From: a bacterium
GTDB taxonomy: Bacteria > Cyanobacteriota > Vampirovibrionia > Gastranaerophilales > Gastranaerophilaceae
Assembly (NCBI GenBank): GCA_017941035.1
Contig: JAGAXG010000039.1
Location: 1-64,000, forward strand
DNA length: 64,000 nucleotides
Reading direction: 5' to 3'
A model generated the notes under the pieces. It did no database searches. It saw nothing but the letters and a program-made list of their open reading frames with translations, and had not been told where the DNA came from. The position numbers and the translations under genes were made by a program. This document shows, in pieces, positions 17,701 to 25,510 of the stretch. Positions within the stretch are counted from its first letter, which is position 1. Every line of letters starts with the position of its first letter.

Positions 17701-18315
17701 TTAAAGCCAATCAATTAGAGGTTTTATTTCCCCAAAATCTATATCCATAATCTCTTTACCAAACTTTTCCATAAGAAAATCATTGCTTAAATTATATGCC
17801 ATAGGCTCTTTTTTAAAATTGCCTTTTTTAAATTTTTCATTGGAAAAAGTATTTTTCTCTACATCATAAACTTCACTATAATTTAGCCCATTTTGCATAC
17901 AGCAAAATGGTACTTTTATAATATTACTTCCTTTTTGTTTATCTGCTAAAGTAAAATAAGAAAGGCCAAAAGTCCTGCAAATAATCATTCTAAATTTATA
18001 AACACTGCATTTATTATCGATAAGGAAAGGACATTCGTAAATGAATTTTTCACCATTGTTGCACAAGACCTGCTGTTGTTTTAATTTTTCTACTTTTTCA
18101 ACTATAATTTTTTGAATATTATGTTCTAAAGACATAAAACCTATTTTTAAAAATTCAAATTCCAGTTCAGAGCAAGGGTATTCTCCATTTTGACAGCATA
18201 ATGAACAACCTTCCCTACATTTTATATATTCTTTTTGGTCATCAAAATGACTATTAATTCTCTCCATTATTACACGTATGAATTGGCAATATTTTTCAAT
18301 CTGATTTTCTTTCAT
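17701..18315 (-). CDS. YkgJ-family cysteine-cluster protein (Zn/Fe-chelating domain)
   Basis: The protein carries the CxxCxxCC-type cluster: C-REG-C-SL-CC near residue 40, then CPFLIDNKCSVY and RMIICRTFG further on. This is the pattern of the putative zinc- or iron-chelating domain family (UPF0153/YkgJ). These are small cytosolic proteins of uncertain function. I place the start at ATG 18315 (204 residues), because the longer frame to 18333 would need a TTG. It faces prfB tail to tail with about 35 bases between. Confidence 0.75.
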   Translation of the reverse strand: MKENQIEKYCQFIRVIMERINSHFDDQKEYIKCREGCSLCCQNGEYPCSELEFEFLKIGFMSLEHNIQKIIVEKVEKLKQQQVLCNNGEKFIYECPFLIDNKCSVYKFRMIICRTFGLSYFTLADKQKGSNIIKVPFCCMQNGLNYSEVYDVEKNTFSNEKFKKGNFKKEPMAYNLSNDFLMEKFGKEIMDIDFGEIKPLIDWL

Positions 18316-18443
18316 TTCAACATAGTAACACAACTTTATTAATTTTTAGCCATCTGTATGATTTATTTTTTATTTATAGCCTAATGGATAATGTACAGGC
18401 GTGGATTTAAGCAATAAGATTAGAAGAAAACAAAGGCTAAATT

Positions 18444-18707
18444 ATGAGAAAGAGAAAAGAATCAACTAAAAAATTAAGTGAAAGAGAACAAAATGTTTTA
18501 ATGTGTGTATTAAAGGGTATGACTAATATTGAAATAGGAAAAACAATGGTGATATCTCCACATACAGCAAAAGCACATTTATCTTCAGCTCTAAAAAAGA
18601 TTAATTGCAAAAACAGACTATGCTTTGTACTAAAAGCTCTCAAAATGGGGATTATAACTCTTGAAGATATCCATATAGAGGATTTTAACAGAAAAGACAA
18701 TTATTAA
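18444..18707 (+). CDS. Stand-alone LuxR/GerE-type DNA-binding protein
   Basis: An 87-residue protein that is essentially only a LuxR-type helix-turn-helix: LSEREQNVL (15-23), GMTNIEIGKTMVISPHTAKAH (30-50), then the LKKINCKNR helix end. There is no receiver or ligand-binding domain, so it resembles GerE or the small cyanobacterial PedR-type regulators. Its signal, if any, is not visible; PedR-like proteins respond to redox, and C75 within this HTH segment is the only notable cysteine near the C-terminus. It is isolated between two minus-strand genes. Confidence 0.8.
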   Translation: MRKRKESTKKLSEREQNVLMCVLKGMTNIEIGKTMVISPHTAKAHLSSALKKINCKNRLCFVLKALKMGIITLEDIHIEDFNRKDNY

Positions 18708-18718
18708 ATTATTTAAAT

Positions 18719-19363
18719 TTAATTTGCTAACAACAATGTCCAATTTTTAATATCCTTTGAAACCTTTAAAGATTCTCTAATTTTTTGAAGAGATTTTTTA
18801 TAAGTAGTTCTATCTAAATGACAATGTTTTGATTTTAAATAATCCATACATTTATTTGGATATTTTCCCATTATAGTAGCAATTGCCCACGCAACACCCA
18901 TTTGTGAATAATAGTCATCAGTATTTAATTCATCTAAAACTTTTATAACTTTATCTATATATTCATCATTCAAATAATGAGAAAGCAATACTACCGAAAC
19001 AATTCTTGACTCAAATTCATTCTTTGAATCTCTATACTTCATAAGGAAATCCCAAACTTGCCTAGGATATTTTCTAGCGATTTTGAAATTTTGGCACAGC
19101 GAATCATTTACAGCCCAATGATCTACTTGAGGAATAAAATTTTCGAAATATTTTAAAAGGATATTTATATCTTCATTTATATAGCCTATAAGAAATGCAT
19201 GAAGAAGTTTTTGTTCAAAAGTTTCATAATCATCCTCTTTAATATATTCCTGATAATTCTCTTTTGCCAATTTTTTAGCAAATCTTCTAAGCTCTGGAAT
19301 AGATATCCCAAAACTTGTCCGCTTTATACTTTTAAGCTCTTTTTTTACCTCAACCAAATTCAT
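18719..19363 (-). CDS. AlkD-like DNA alkylation repair / HEAT-repeat protein
   Basis: A 214-residue all-helical protein. Helical HEAT-like repeats carry the motifs ISIPELRRFAKKLAK, VDHWAVNDSLC (around 115-125) and YYSQMGVAWAIA, which are typical of the AlkC/AlkD DNA-glycosylase superfamily. AlkD removes bulky or cationic alkylated purines without base flipping. Whether this divergent member is a glycosylase is not certain. It is a single gene between a LuxR-type regulator and a DtxR-type regulator. Confidence 0.78.
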   Translation of the reverse strand: MNLVEVKKELKSIKRTSFGISIPELRRFAKKLAKENYQEYIKEDDYETFEQKLLHAFLIGYINEDINILLKYFENFIPQVDHWAVNDSLCQNFKIARKYPRQVWDFLMKYRDSKNEFESRIVSVVLLSHYLNDEYIDKVIKVLDELNTDDYYSQMGVAWAIATIMGKYPNKCMDYLKSKHCHLDRTTYKKSLQKIRESLKVSKDIKNWTLLLAN

Positions 19364-19429
19364 ATAATAATATTACAAGAATTACAGAAATCTGGCAATT
19401 AAAATATTGTTTATAAAAAAAATATATAA

Positions 19430-19453
19430 ATATTTATGCTAAATTATAAATAT
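19430..19453 (+). promoter_or_regulatory. Palindrome over the DtxR-like gene start, candidate operator
   Basis: ATATTTAT and ATAAATAT are perfect inverted repeats eight bases apart, and the second arm runs into the start codon. Autorepression at such a site is common for metal regulators. The surroundings are very AT-rich, so it may be chance. Confidence 0.25.
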
Positions 19454-19943
19454 GAACAAAAAATTAACTGAAAGTCTTGAAACATATCTTCTAGCAATAG
19501 ATTTTTTATTGGAAGTAAAAAAAACAATAATAGTTAAAGATGTTGCACAATACTTAAATTTTGGCGGAGCTACCACATCTAATGCAATAAAAAAATTAAA
19601 AGAAAAAGGTTATCTTAATTATGAACCTTATGGAAATATAACTCTAACTTCACTGGGCGAAAAGACAGTTATAATAAAAAAATATCGTCATAATACAATA
19701 ATCAAATTTTTAAATAAAGTTTTAAATATTGATAAAAAAAATGCTGAGTACAATGCAAAACAAATGGAATATTACATGACAGATGATGTGCTTGAAAGGC
19801 TCGTTAATTTCCTTGATTTTATGGAACAATGTTCATGCTCCGAACCAAAATGGATCAACAGTTGTAAATCTTCTATTGAAACAGGAGAATTAAATAAAAA
19901 ATGTAAATCTTGTTCCGGCGGATGTTGCTGCTTTAGCAAATAA
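19452..19943 (+). CDS. DtxR/MntR-family metal-dependent regulator with Cys-rich tail
   Basis: The N-terminal ~60 residues form a winged helix-turn-helix (SLETYLLAIDFLL, VKDVAQYL, ATTSNAIKKLKEKGYL, YEPYGNITLT). A DtxR-type dimerisation/metal domain follows, with LTSLGEKTVIIKKYRHN and the MEQCSC segment. Such proteins repress iron- or manganese-uptake genes when metal is bound. Unusually, the last ~35 residues hold nine cysteines (CSC, C, CKSC, CCC), which could form an additional metal or redox site. No transporter gene is adjacent, so the regulon is elsewhere. Confidence 0.8.
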   Translation: MNKKLTESLETYLLAIDFLLEVKKTIIVKDVAQYLNFGGATTSNAIKKLKEKGYLNYEPYGNITLTSLGEKTVIIKKYRHNTIIKFLNKVLNIDKKNAEYNAKQMEYYMTDDVLERLVNFLDFMEQCSCSEPKWINSCKSSIETGELNKKCKSCSGGCCCFSK

Positions 19944-19999
19944 TATGTTATGCTATACCTTAACATATTGTAATTATTTAACTTCACCTAATTTACTTA

Positions 20000-20028
20000 T
20001 TGACAAATAAATTCATTCATGCTTTAAA
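20000..20028 (+). promoter_or_regulatory. Candidate promoter of the structured leader
   Basis: A perfect -35 TTGACA (20000-20005) is followed after 17 bases by the weaker TTTAAA (20023-20028). It would start the RNA just before the folded leader at 20059-20172. Confidence 0.4.
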
Positions 20029-20058
20029 GATAATATGAGATTTATAAATTTGAACAAT

Positions 20059-20172
20059 AAAATCTGTTGTTGCTGTAAGTTTTACTGTTAAAGAACTTAC
20101 TTATAATTTTGCGTACAGATTTTAATTAAAAATATTATAAACAAGTTCTTACAAAAGTGAGAACTTGTTTTT
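20059..20172 (+). ncRNA. Structured leader with terminator: attenuator, riboswitch or small RNA
   Basis: AAAATCTGT (20059-20067) pairs with ACAGATTTT (20115-20123). Inside it GTAAGTT (20075-20081) pairs with AACTTAC (20094-20100). A 14-bp terminator hairpin follows (20139-20170) with a T run, ending three bases before the AAGGAG of the next gene. AAGAACTT (20091-20098) can also pair with the terminator 5' arm AAGTTCTT (20143-20150), so the two folds compete. It matches no class I know; a terminated small RNA is the alternative. Confidence 0.5.
20139..20172 (+). terminator. Terminator-like hairpin just before the 20188 gene
   Basis: AAACAAGTTCTTAC and GTGAGAACTTGTTT form a 14-bp stem with one G-U pair and an AAAA loop, then TTTTT. 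Its position directly before a ribosome site suggests premature termination control. Confidence 0.65.
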
Positions 20173-20187
20173 AAGGAGAAATTACAA

Positions 20188-21726
20188 ATGAAAATAAATA
20201 ATATTAATACCCCATCAATAAAGTTTAACGGTTCTATGGGAACATTATCAAATGCTCTTTACACTTTAAGCAACAATGATATGCTAAACGCATCTTTTGT
20301 TGATATTTTTGCAATGGACACTCCAAGAACAATCGTAGAAACAAAGAATCGAGGGAAACAAGCAGGAATTGAAATGGGATTTAGAGAATACACCGGAACG
20401 TTTATTGCGGAATTTTCGGCTGCAGTTTTTGCGATTATTGCTTCTAAATTTATTTCTAAAATAATTGCTCCTGAAATTAAAGTAAATTCTGGTTCTTGGA
20501 TTACAAATAACGGGTTAAATGTTTTTTCTGATATTTATAAAAAATCAGACAAAACTCCAAAAGGATATATAGAAAAAGTACTAAATTCTATGTCCGGTTT
20601 AGTCGGTGCAAAAACTAAGAACTTTGCAGATATTGATAGTGAAAAAACAAAACCGATTATTAAAAATTTAACAAAATTAATTACAGACAAAACGTATGAT
20701 AAAAAAACAAGGGAATACATTTTAGAAGATGTTAAAAATAGAATTATTGATTTATTAGGTGCAGACAATTCTATAACAATAAAATCTGAAAAAAATAAAT
20801 TGACGTCAAACCTTACACATTCTTTGAGAGATATTATTGATTCTGGTAAAAACATTTTCTTTACAGAATCAAAACTAGAATCAGAAGAAATTTTATCAAA
20901 GCTAAAACTAATGAATAAATTAAGAATTGGTATAGCAATACCTTTATCTATGGGACTTGCAATTACTAACCAATATATAAATCGTTATTTAACAAAAAAA
21001 AGAACAGGGATTGATAATTTTGTTGGTGAAAATAATTATGAAAATAATGTAGCCTCAAAAAATGAAAAGAAAAATGAAAAAGGTCTTTGGCTGAAAAAGA
21101 TAATATCAGCAGGAATTTTCATATTAATGCTTGCAAAAGTTATGGGAGTTAAAAAACCTACGGATTTGATTAAAAAATTAGAATTTGACGGGCCAGCAAC
21201 AAGTGGCGATGCTATTAAAACAATATATGGTACACTTATCTTAGGAAGAATTTTTGCATCCAAAGATTCAACAGAACTAAGAGAAACTAATGTAAGAGAT
21301 TATCTAGGCTTCTTAAATTGGCTTGTATTAGGAGGTTTTGTAGCAAAAGGTGTAGGTCAAATATTAGATCCTAAACAGAAAAAATTATTCAATATTTCAA
21401 AACAAGGAAAGGGTATAAAACATTGGCTTCAAAACGTATCACTTAAATCACAAAAAGAAATAATAGCACAGGGAGGGAATGTAAAATCAAATTTGAGAAA
21501 ATTAAATATCGCTCAAATGTCAGGGATTGCATATTCCAGTATAATGCTTGGTGTGCTCCTGCCTAAATTAAACATTTGGATGACGAGAAATAAATTTGAT
21601 AAAAAACAATATAATCAAAACTACGAAAAACAAAATAACGTCGTATTTAAATCAAACTATATTTCAATGGATGAATTCACTAAACGCAAAACTGAAAATT
21701 TTAATAAATTTGCGACAAACAAATAA
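20188..21726 (+). CDS. Large hypothetical membrane protein
   Basis: A 512-residue protein of unknown function. It starts with a short polar N-terminus (NTPSIKFNGSMG). A predicted membrane segment lies near 75-95 (FIAEFSAAVFAIIASKFIS), a long charged helical region spans 110-240, and further hydrophobic helices lie near 250-268, 305-322 and 380-400. It resembles the size and style of the protein at 61931-63577, though I cannot show homology by eye. AAGGAG sits at ideal distance from the ATG. The upstream structured leader suggests regulated expression. Confidence 0.6.
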   Translation: MKINNINTPSIKFNGSMGTLSNALYTLSNNDMLNASFVDIFAMDTPRTIVETKNRGKQAGIEMGFREYTGTFIAEFSAAVFAIIASKFISKIIAPEIKVNSGSWITNNGLNVFSDIYKKSDKTPKGYIEKVLNSMSGLVGAKTKNFADIDSEKTKPIIKNLTKLITDKTYDKKTREYILEDVKNRIIDLLGADNSITIKSEKNKLTSNLTHSLRDIIDSGKNIFFTESKLESEEILSKLKLMNKLRIGIAIPLSMGLAITNQYINRYLTKKRTGIDNFVGENNYENNVASKNEKKNEKGLWLKKIISAGIFILMLAKVMGVKKPTDLIKKLEFDGPATSGDAIKTIYGTLILGRIFASKDSTELRETNVRDYLGFLNWLVLGGFVAKGVGQILDPKQKKLFNISKQGKGIKHWLQNVSLKSQKEIIAQGGNVKSNLRKLNIAQMSGIAYSSIMLGVLLPKLNIWMTRNKFDKKQYNQNYEKQNNVVFKSNYISMDEFTKRKTENFNKFATNK

Positions 21727-21777
21727 ATAATTTTTAACAGTATTGTAATCTACATTATTATATGATAATTTCAGCAT

Positions 21778-22323
21778 ATGAAAATTGACTCTGAATCTAA
21801 ATTTGCATACAAATATACAGTAAACAAAATAATGCACCCAGCCCAAAATATATTTGATATTTATGATATAAATACATCAAAAAAAGTGGGTACATTAGTA
21901 TGTCATAAAACAGAATTGCCATTAAGACCAAATTGTAATAATTCAGTATTGGCAATAGATTTTCTTGAAGTTAGTTCTAAAAATAAAGGAATTGGAACTA
22001 AAATATTAAAATTTGCAGAAGAATATAGCAAGCACATTGGTTGTAACGGCTTTTTAATAGTAAAAGCAGATGGTTCTTTTACACCTCAGAGAATACCTCA
22101 TATTTTCTATCGTAAATTTGGTTTTTCAACTTTTGATAAAAGGACAGATATTAAATTAGACAAATTTATAAAAGAGAATCGCAGTGCTACAAAAAAGGAT
22201 TTTCCTTGTTTAATAATGCACTATCCACCAAAAACACCGAAATCAACAAAATTTATAAAAAAAATTGTAAAAATAATAGAGCGGATTAAGCAAAGTTTTT
22301 CTATGACAGCATGTAAATTATAG
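21778..22323 (+). CDS. GNAT-family N-acetyltransferase-like protein
   Basis: A 181-residue protein whose middle (residues 60-85: AIDFLEVSSKNKGIGTKILKFA) matches the acetyl-CoA-binding motif A of GNAT enzymes, with the KNKGIGT pyrophosphate loop. A RKFGF motif B-like turn follows. The C-terminal 40 residues are Lys-rich and lack a domain. The acceptor is unknown. It lies between the large membrane protein and the repeat region, with no clear ribosome site before the ATG. Confidence 0.7.
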   Translation: MKIDSESKFAYKYTVNKIMHPAQNIFDIYDINTSKKVGTLVCHKTELPLRPNCNNSVLAIDFLEVSSKNKGIGTKILKFAEEYSKHIGCNGFLIVKADGSFTPQRIPHIFYRKFGFSTFDKRTDIKLDKFIKENRSATKKDFPCLIMHYPPKTPKSTKFIKKIVKIIERIKQSFSMTACKL

Positions 22324-22328
22324 ATATT

Positions 22329-22370
22329 TCTCAATTTTACTATAATACACATAGCCATAAAAAATTGAGA
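22329..22370 (+). terminator. Hairpin after the GNAT-like gene
   Basis: TCTCAATTTT and AAAATTGAGA can form a 10-bp stem with a 22-base loop, six bases after the stop codon. No T run follows, so a terminator role is weak. Confidence 0.3.
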
Positions 22371-22445
22371 GAGCAATTATATAAGATTCAAACCTTATTG
22401 TGAGAATTTTGATTTTCTTCATTTAAGTTTTAATAATGAGTAAAC

Positions 22446-22545
22446 AATTGAACAAATAACTTCTTATAAATCATAACAATTCAGATTTTGTTTATTACAA
22501 TTAGGCAATTTTAATAAAAAAAAATACTTGTTATATATATGGGGA
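22446..22545 (+). repeat. Upstream repeat P, copy 1 (degenerate copy of 23575-23682)
   Basis: This segment and 23575-23682 share ATTGAACAAAT, TAACAATTC, TTTAGGCAATTT-like and TATATA blocks in the same order, ending at GGGGAA. Both lie directly before an accessory gene. The first 45 bases look like a decayed coding tail (TIEQI...). The last part (TTGTTATATATATGG) could be a promoter -10 region. Confidence 0.55.
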
Positions 22546-23189
22546 ATTTATTATCAAAAGTGATTAAATATATAACCAATGCAGATGGGCATATAATGGC
22601 GCCAAAATTGTGTTGGAGAACCAGCTTGATTGGTTCAAAATGCAATTACTTATTAAACTCCGTTAAAGATTGTTTAAGACCAAACAAAACAGGAAATGAA
22701 TTTCTTAATATAATGGCGAGTTCGCCAAGTGCTCAAGATATAAAACGAGCTTGTGATCTTTTTGAAAAAGAAACAGGTATAAAAATGCTAATGACAAATC
22801 CTAAAGGTGCAATGAGTTTTAGCACAAATGCAAATATTTTAATAAGAGATATAAAAAAAGAACGTTTCCCTAAAAATATAAAATATATTGTCATCGGACA
22901 TGGAGAAGGGACAATATTAAATGATACATGGCATGTAGCTTATGCCCCACAAGTAAAAATATTTGACTTTATCGAACAAAATATACCAAAAGGAGAAATG
23001 GTACTTGTAAATTGCTGTGAAACAACACCTAAAGAACTAAAGCATTTAATTCCTAAAAATAAACCTGCAATAGGGAGAATTGTAACAGAGTTTGATAGTA
23101 GTTATAAAACCCCTGCAAAGATTGTTATTAGTGGAACGCGCGAAATTGTTGGCGGATATGCGAACGGATTTTTAACTTTATACAAATAA
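22539..23189 (+). CDS. Hypothetical protein with caspase-like (clan CD) motifs
   Basis: A 216-residue protein I cannot assign to a named family. Two motifs stand out: YIVIGHGEG near 116-124, a hydrophobic strand ending in His-Gly, and MVLVNCCETTP near 158-168, a hydrophobic strand ending in Cys. This order and spacing is what clan CD cysteine peptidases and related CHAT/DUF4347-type domains show for their catalytic dyad. There is no signal peptide. It lies between repeat P and repeat R, so it is the first cassette of the accessory array. The enzymatic role is inference. Confidence 0.55.
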   Translation: MGNLLSKVIKYITNADGHIMAPKLCWRTSLIGSKCNYLLNSVKDCLRPNKTGNEFLNIMASSPSAQDIKRACDLFEKETGIKMLMTNPKGAMSFSTNANILIRDIKKERFPKNIKYIVIGHGEGTILNDTWHVAYAPQVKIFDFIEQNIPKGEMVLVNCCETTPKELKHLIPKNKPAIGRIVTEFDSSYKTPAKIVISGTREIVGGYANGFLTLYK

Positions 23190-23215
23190 AAATTTTTTAC
23201 TTTTTTGTAATATAA

Positions 23216-23300
23216 AGTTCGAACCCTGAAAGCCCTTATCGTTCCTAATGAAAAAGCACCCGAAGGTGCTAATTCAATAAATGGGGCGAGTAGTGGGATT
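23216..23300 (-). repeat. Repeat R copy 1: tRNA-3'-like end plus terminator
   Basis: These 85 bases match 24665-24749 at 70 of 85 positions. Both start about 30 bases after the stop codon of the preceding gene. Read on the minus strand the order is T-arm half, acceptor-like 7-mer, C, CCA, ten bases, then a TTCG-loop hairpin and T run, like the end of a tRNA gene with its terminator. The hairpin (23255-23270, AGCACC/GGTGCT) keeps pairing in copy 2 by paired changes. Confidence 0.65.
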
Positions 23301-23405
23301 GTCTTGCTCGTTCACCATAAACGTGTCTACGCTTGAAGCCTTGAATAAATAAAATATTTTCAAGCCTTCAAGGCTTCGTACTCGGCTCACTCGCGCTCGA
23401 ACCCA
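23282..23405 (-). pseudogene. tRNA-like 3' half with T-loop interrupted by a 96-base insert (element 1)
   Basis: On the + strand TGGGGCGAGTAGTGGGATT (23282-23300) resumes as TCGAACCCA at 23397. Together these would make a normal reversed tRNA T-arm, as in the intact tRNA-His (TGGGATTCGAACCCA). The 96 bases between (23301-23396) share GTCTTG and TAAACGTGTCTnCG with the 94-base insert at 25530-25623. Like that insert they hold an inner inverted repeat (CTTGAAGCCTTGAA/TTCAAGCCTTCAAG). No anticodon arm can be recognised. Confidence 0.5.
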
Positions 23406-23454
23406 AACATACCTATCGGTTTGTTGGATTCTCAAAATACCATAAAAGCTCATA

Positions 23455-23490
23455 CTAAAAAGCAGATAACAAAAGTTATCTGCTTTTTAG
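23455..23490 (-). terminator. Perfect 16-bp terminator hairpin followed by a tRNA-3'-like end
   Basis: CTAAAAAGCAGATAAC and GTTATCTGCTTTTTAG pair fully around AAAA. The + strand continues TGGGGCAAGCTATGGGTT, again CCA plus acceptor and T-arm half when read on the minus strand. It is therefore a third tRNA-end/terminator unit. Confidence 0.7.
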
Positions 23491-23620
23491 TGGGGCAAGC
23501 TATGGGTTGAACTTCGAACCTGGGGTAAATGATATTGTTAAATTTGCACACCTTTGTTTGTATGATGAAGAAACGATTGAACAAATTAAGGAATTTCTTA
23601 TTAATTGTAACAATTCTTGA
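23459..23620 (+). pseudogene. Remnant open frame without a start codon
   Basis: The frame runs from the hairpin through the tRNA-like end to a TGA at 23618 and reads ...SGASYGLNFEP...FAHLCLYDEETIEQIKEFLINCNNS. Its tail resembles the tail of the frame at 24735-24833 (NGATNGIRLEP...FAELAIHETKLLEEICKFL). No initiation site is visible, so it is either the 3' relic of a lost gene or a fortuitous frame. Confidence 0.35.
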
Positions 23621-23682
23621 TTTGCTCGTTACATTTAGGCAATTTCTAAAAAGAAAATGACTATATATAAACATAGGGGAAA
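23575..23682 (+). repeat. Upstream repeat P, copy 2
   Basis: The partner of 22446-22545, about 70 percent alike by eye. It contains the end of the remnant frame, TTTAGGCAATTTCT and TGACTATATATAAAC, and ends just before the L,D-transpeptidase gene. The TATATA block is a plausible -10. Confidence 0.55.
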
Positions 23683-23699
23683 CACAGGAATAGTTTTAT

Positions 23700-24632
23700 A
23701 TGAACTTGTCATTATGTAAAAATATTTGTGCACGAATACCTTTTAAAAGAGTATTACCTTTTTTAAAACACTCACGTACAGTACAATTGTCTGGAGCAAC
23801 AAGAGATGCAATGGAAACAGGATTAAATCAGGCTAGAGTATCAAGATGTGGTTTATTTCCTAGTACACGATTAAGTGAAGTACCCCAGATATCTATTAAC
23901 CTTGGTAATGTACCAGAAAGAACAATTGGTATATTTGCAGCAACAAGAAATAATTTGAAAGAACTAATAAACTCTATTGGGGATGATTTATCAAAAATAT
24001 TAAAATATAACAAAATAACACGGCCAAATGGAAGATTTATAGTTATAGATAAAGCTAATAGCAAAGCCATGCTTTATGAAGGAGATAAAGTAATTACACG
24101 TTTTGATGTTGGAGTTGGTGAATCTATTGGAGATACTTTAAATAATGTGTCATATAATTATGCGACTAAGACATTTGGGAAAGTTGGTAGAACCACTCCT
24201 TCAGGGGAATTTAGAACTGCTATGCTCCCTGAAAATTGTGGTAATAAATCAGATTATATAGCTAATGGAAAAACTAATATTGTGCTATTAAATGGAGTGA
24301 TGCACCCCGCCAGTTATGGTCAAAATACTTCACTAGCATTACATCAATTTCCGAACAATGTATATGAACAGCGTTTACAAGTCCTTAACTCCGAAATAAA
24401 AAGAAAAGGAGTATCTACAGGTTGTATTAATTTTAAAACAGAAGATATACAATATTTAGCAGAACAATTACCTGAAGGTACACCTGTTTACGTGTTACCA
24501 GAAGAAGTCGGTAATTCATTAAAATTAGTAGAATTACCTAACAATAAAATGTGGTTCAGAACACTGTATAAAGATAATGAAAGAAACAATGATCTTGAAA
24601 TTGCAATAAATAAATATTTCGGTTTTAATTAG
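23700..24632 (+). CDS. L,D-transpeptidase (YkuD) domain protein
   Basis: A 310-residue protein. The N-terminal ~95 residues are unassigned. The YkuD domain begins at GRFIVIDKANSKAMLYEGD (around 100-118), continues with the GRTTPSGEFRT substrate loop, ALHQFP (the catalytic-site His region), and STGCINF with the nucleophilic Cys. YkuD enzymes make 3-3 peptidoglycan cross-links or attach lipoproteins. Here no signal peptide is visible, which is odd for a wall enzyme and suggests toxin-like or non-classical use. It sits between repeats P and R like the preceding gene. Confidence 0.8.
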   Translation: MNLSLCKNICARIPFKRVLPFLKHSRTVQLSGATRDAMETGLNQARVSRCGLFPSTRLSEVPQISINLGNVPERTIGIFAATRNNLKELINSIGDDLSKILKYNKITRPNGRFIVIDKANSKAMLYEGDKVITRFDVGVGESIGDTLNNVSYNYATKTFGKVGRTTPSGEFRTAMLPENCGNKSDYIANGKTNIVLLNGVMHPASYGQNTSLALHQFPNNVYEQRLQVLNSEIKRKGVSTGCINFKTEDIQYLAEQLPEGTPVYVLPEEVGNSLKLVELPNNKMWFRTLYKDNERNNDLEIAINKYFGFN

Positions 24633-24664
24633 CATATGTGTTGGGTAATACTCGATGATTACAT

Positions 24665-24749
24665 AGTTCGAACCCTGAAAATCCTTATCATTCCTAATGA
24701 AAAAGACCCCGAAGGGTCAAATTCTTTAAATGGGGCAACCAATGGGATA
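24665..24749 (-). repeat. Repeat R copy 2: tRNA-3'-like end plus terminator
   Basis: The second copy of 23216-23300. The hairpin is GACCC (24705-24709), CGAA, GGGTC (24714-24718), differing from copy 1 yet still paired. On the minus strand it gives tRNA-like CCCAT, acceptor, CCCA, then the terminator. It starts 33 bases after the L,D-transpeptidase stop. A 65-codon open frame across it (24636-24833) has no separate support. Confidence 0.65.
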
Positions 24750-24888
24750 AGGTTAGAACCCTATTGCATACAATTTGCAGAACTTGCAATTCATGAAACA
24801 AAACTATTGGAAGAAATTTGCAAATTTCTATAGTAATTTATCGAAATTTTATTTATAATGCTAATAAATCTTATTAATAGGTATAATT

Positions 24889-25473
24889 ATGATAAATAAA
24901 ATATTGAGTGTAGAAAAAATCAGAGAATTAATGAAAACAGGGACACTGATAGAGTATGGTTCTGACCTGTTGTTCTCTTTCGGGGAATATGCGCAAGAAG
25001 CATTAAAAATCACAATGGAGTTGAATACAAAATATAATCCACCGGAAAAAATCAGAGAACTTTTTTCTGCATTAACAGCAAGCAAAATTGATGAAAGTTG
25101 TTTTATAATGCCTCCTTTTTATACTGAATTTGGGAAAAATATAAAAATAGGGAAACATGTTTTTATTAATTCTTGTTGTCATTTTCAGGATAATGGCGGA
25201 ATAGAAATAGGCGACAGAACGATGATAGGACCAAATGTTACCATTGTCACAATAAATCACGATATAAAACCTAAAACAAGAATTAACGCAATGCCAAAAC
25301 CCATTAAAATTGGTAAAAATGTTTGGATAGGTGCAGACTGCACAATTCTCCCAGGTATAACAATTGGAGATAATTCAATAATTGGAGCAGGAAGTGTTGT
25401 TACAAAAGACGTACCGTATAATGTTATTGTGGCAGGAAACCCGGCAAGAATAATAAAAAAGATAAAAGAATAA
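24889..25473 (+). CDS. Hexapeptide-repeat acetyltransferase (maltose/galactoside O-acetyltransferase family)
   Basis: A 194-residue LacA/Maa-type enzyme that transfers acetyl from acetyl-CoA to a sugar or sugar-like hydroxyl. The N-terminal helices precede a left-handed beta helix built from hexapeptide repeats ([60 protein letters not shown]). The catalytic His is in VTINHDI. It ends with the usual [12 protein letters not shown]. It is the third gene of the repeat-flanked accessory array and lies just upstream of the E2 unit and tRNA-His. The sugar acceptor is unknown. Confidence 0.88.
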   Translation: MINKILSVEKIRELMKTGTLIEYGSDLLFSFGEYAQEALKITMELNTKYNPPEKIRELFSALTASKIDESCFIMPPFYTEFGKNIKIGKHVFINSCCHFQDNGGIEIGDRTMIGPNVTIVTINHDIKPKTRINAMPKPIKIGKNVWIGADCTILPGITIGDNSIIGAGSVVTKDVPYNVIVAGNPARIIKKIKE

Positions 25474-25482
25474 TTTAAAAAC

Positions 25483-25500
25483 TGATGACTTTTGTCATTA
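25483..25500 (-). terminator. Hairpin terminator between the acetyltransferase and element 2
   Basis: TGATGAC and GTCATTA pair around TTTT. On the minus strand the hairpin is followed by a TTTTT run, as expected after the tRNA-like end at 25511. Confidence 0.5.
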
Positions 25501-25510
25501 ACTTTTTAAA

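Noticed and set aside
24636-24833. 65-codon open frame over repeat R copy 2
   Set aside because: It starts at the stop of the L,D-transpeptidase gene, spans a terminator hairpin and a tRNA-like end, and its reading resembles the spurious proteins typically translated across tRNA genes. I keep it only as part of the repeat.
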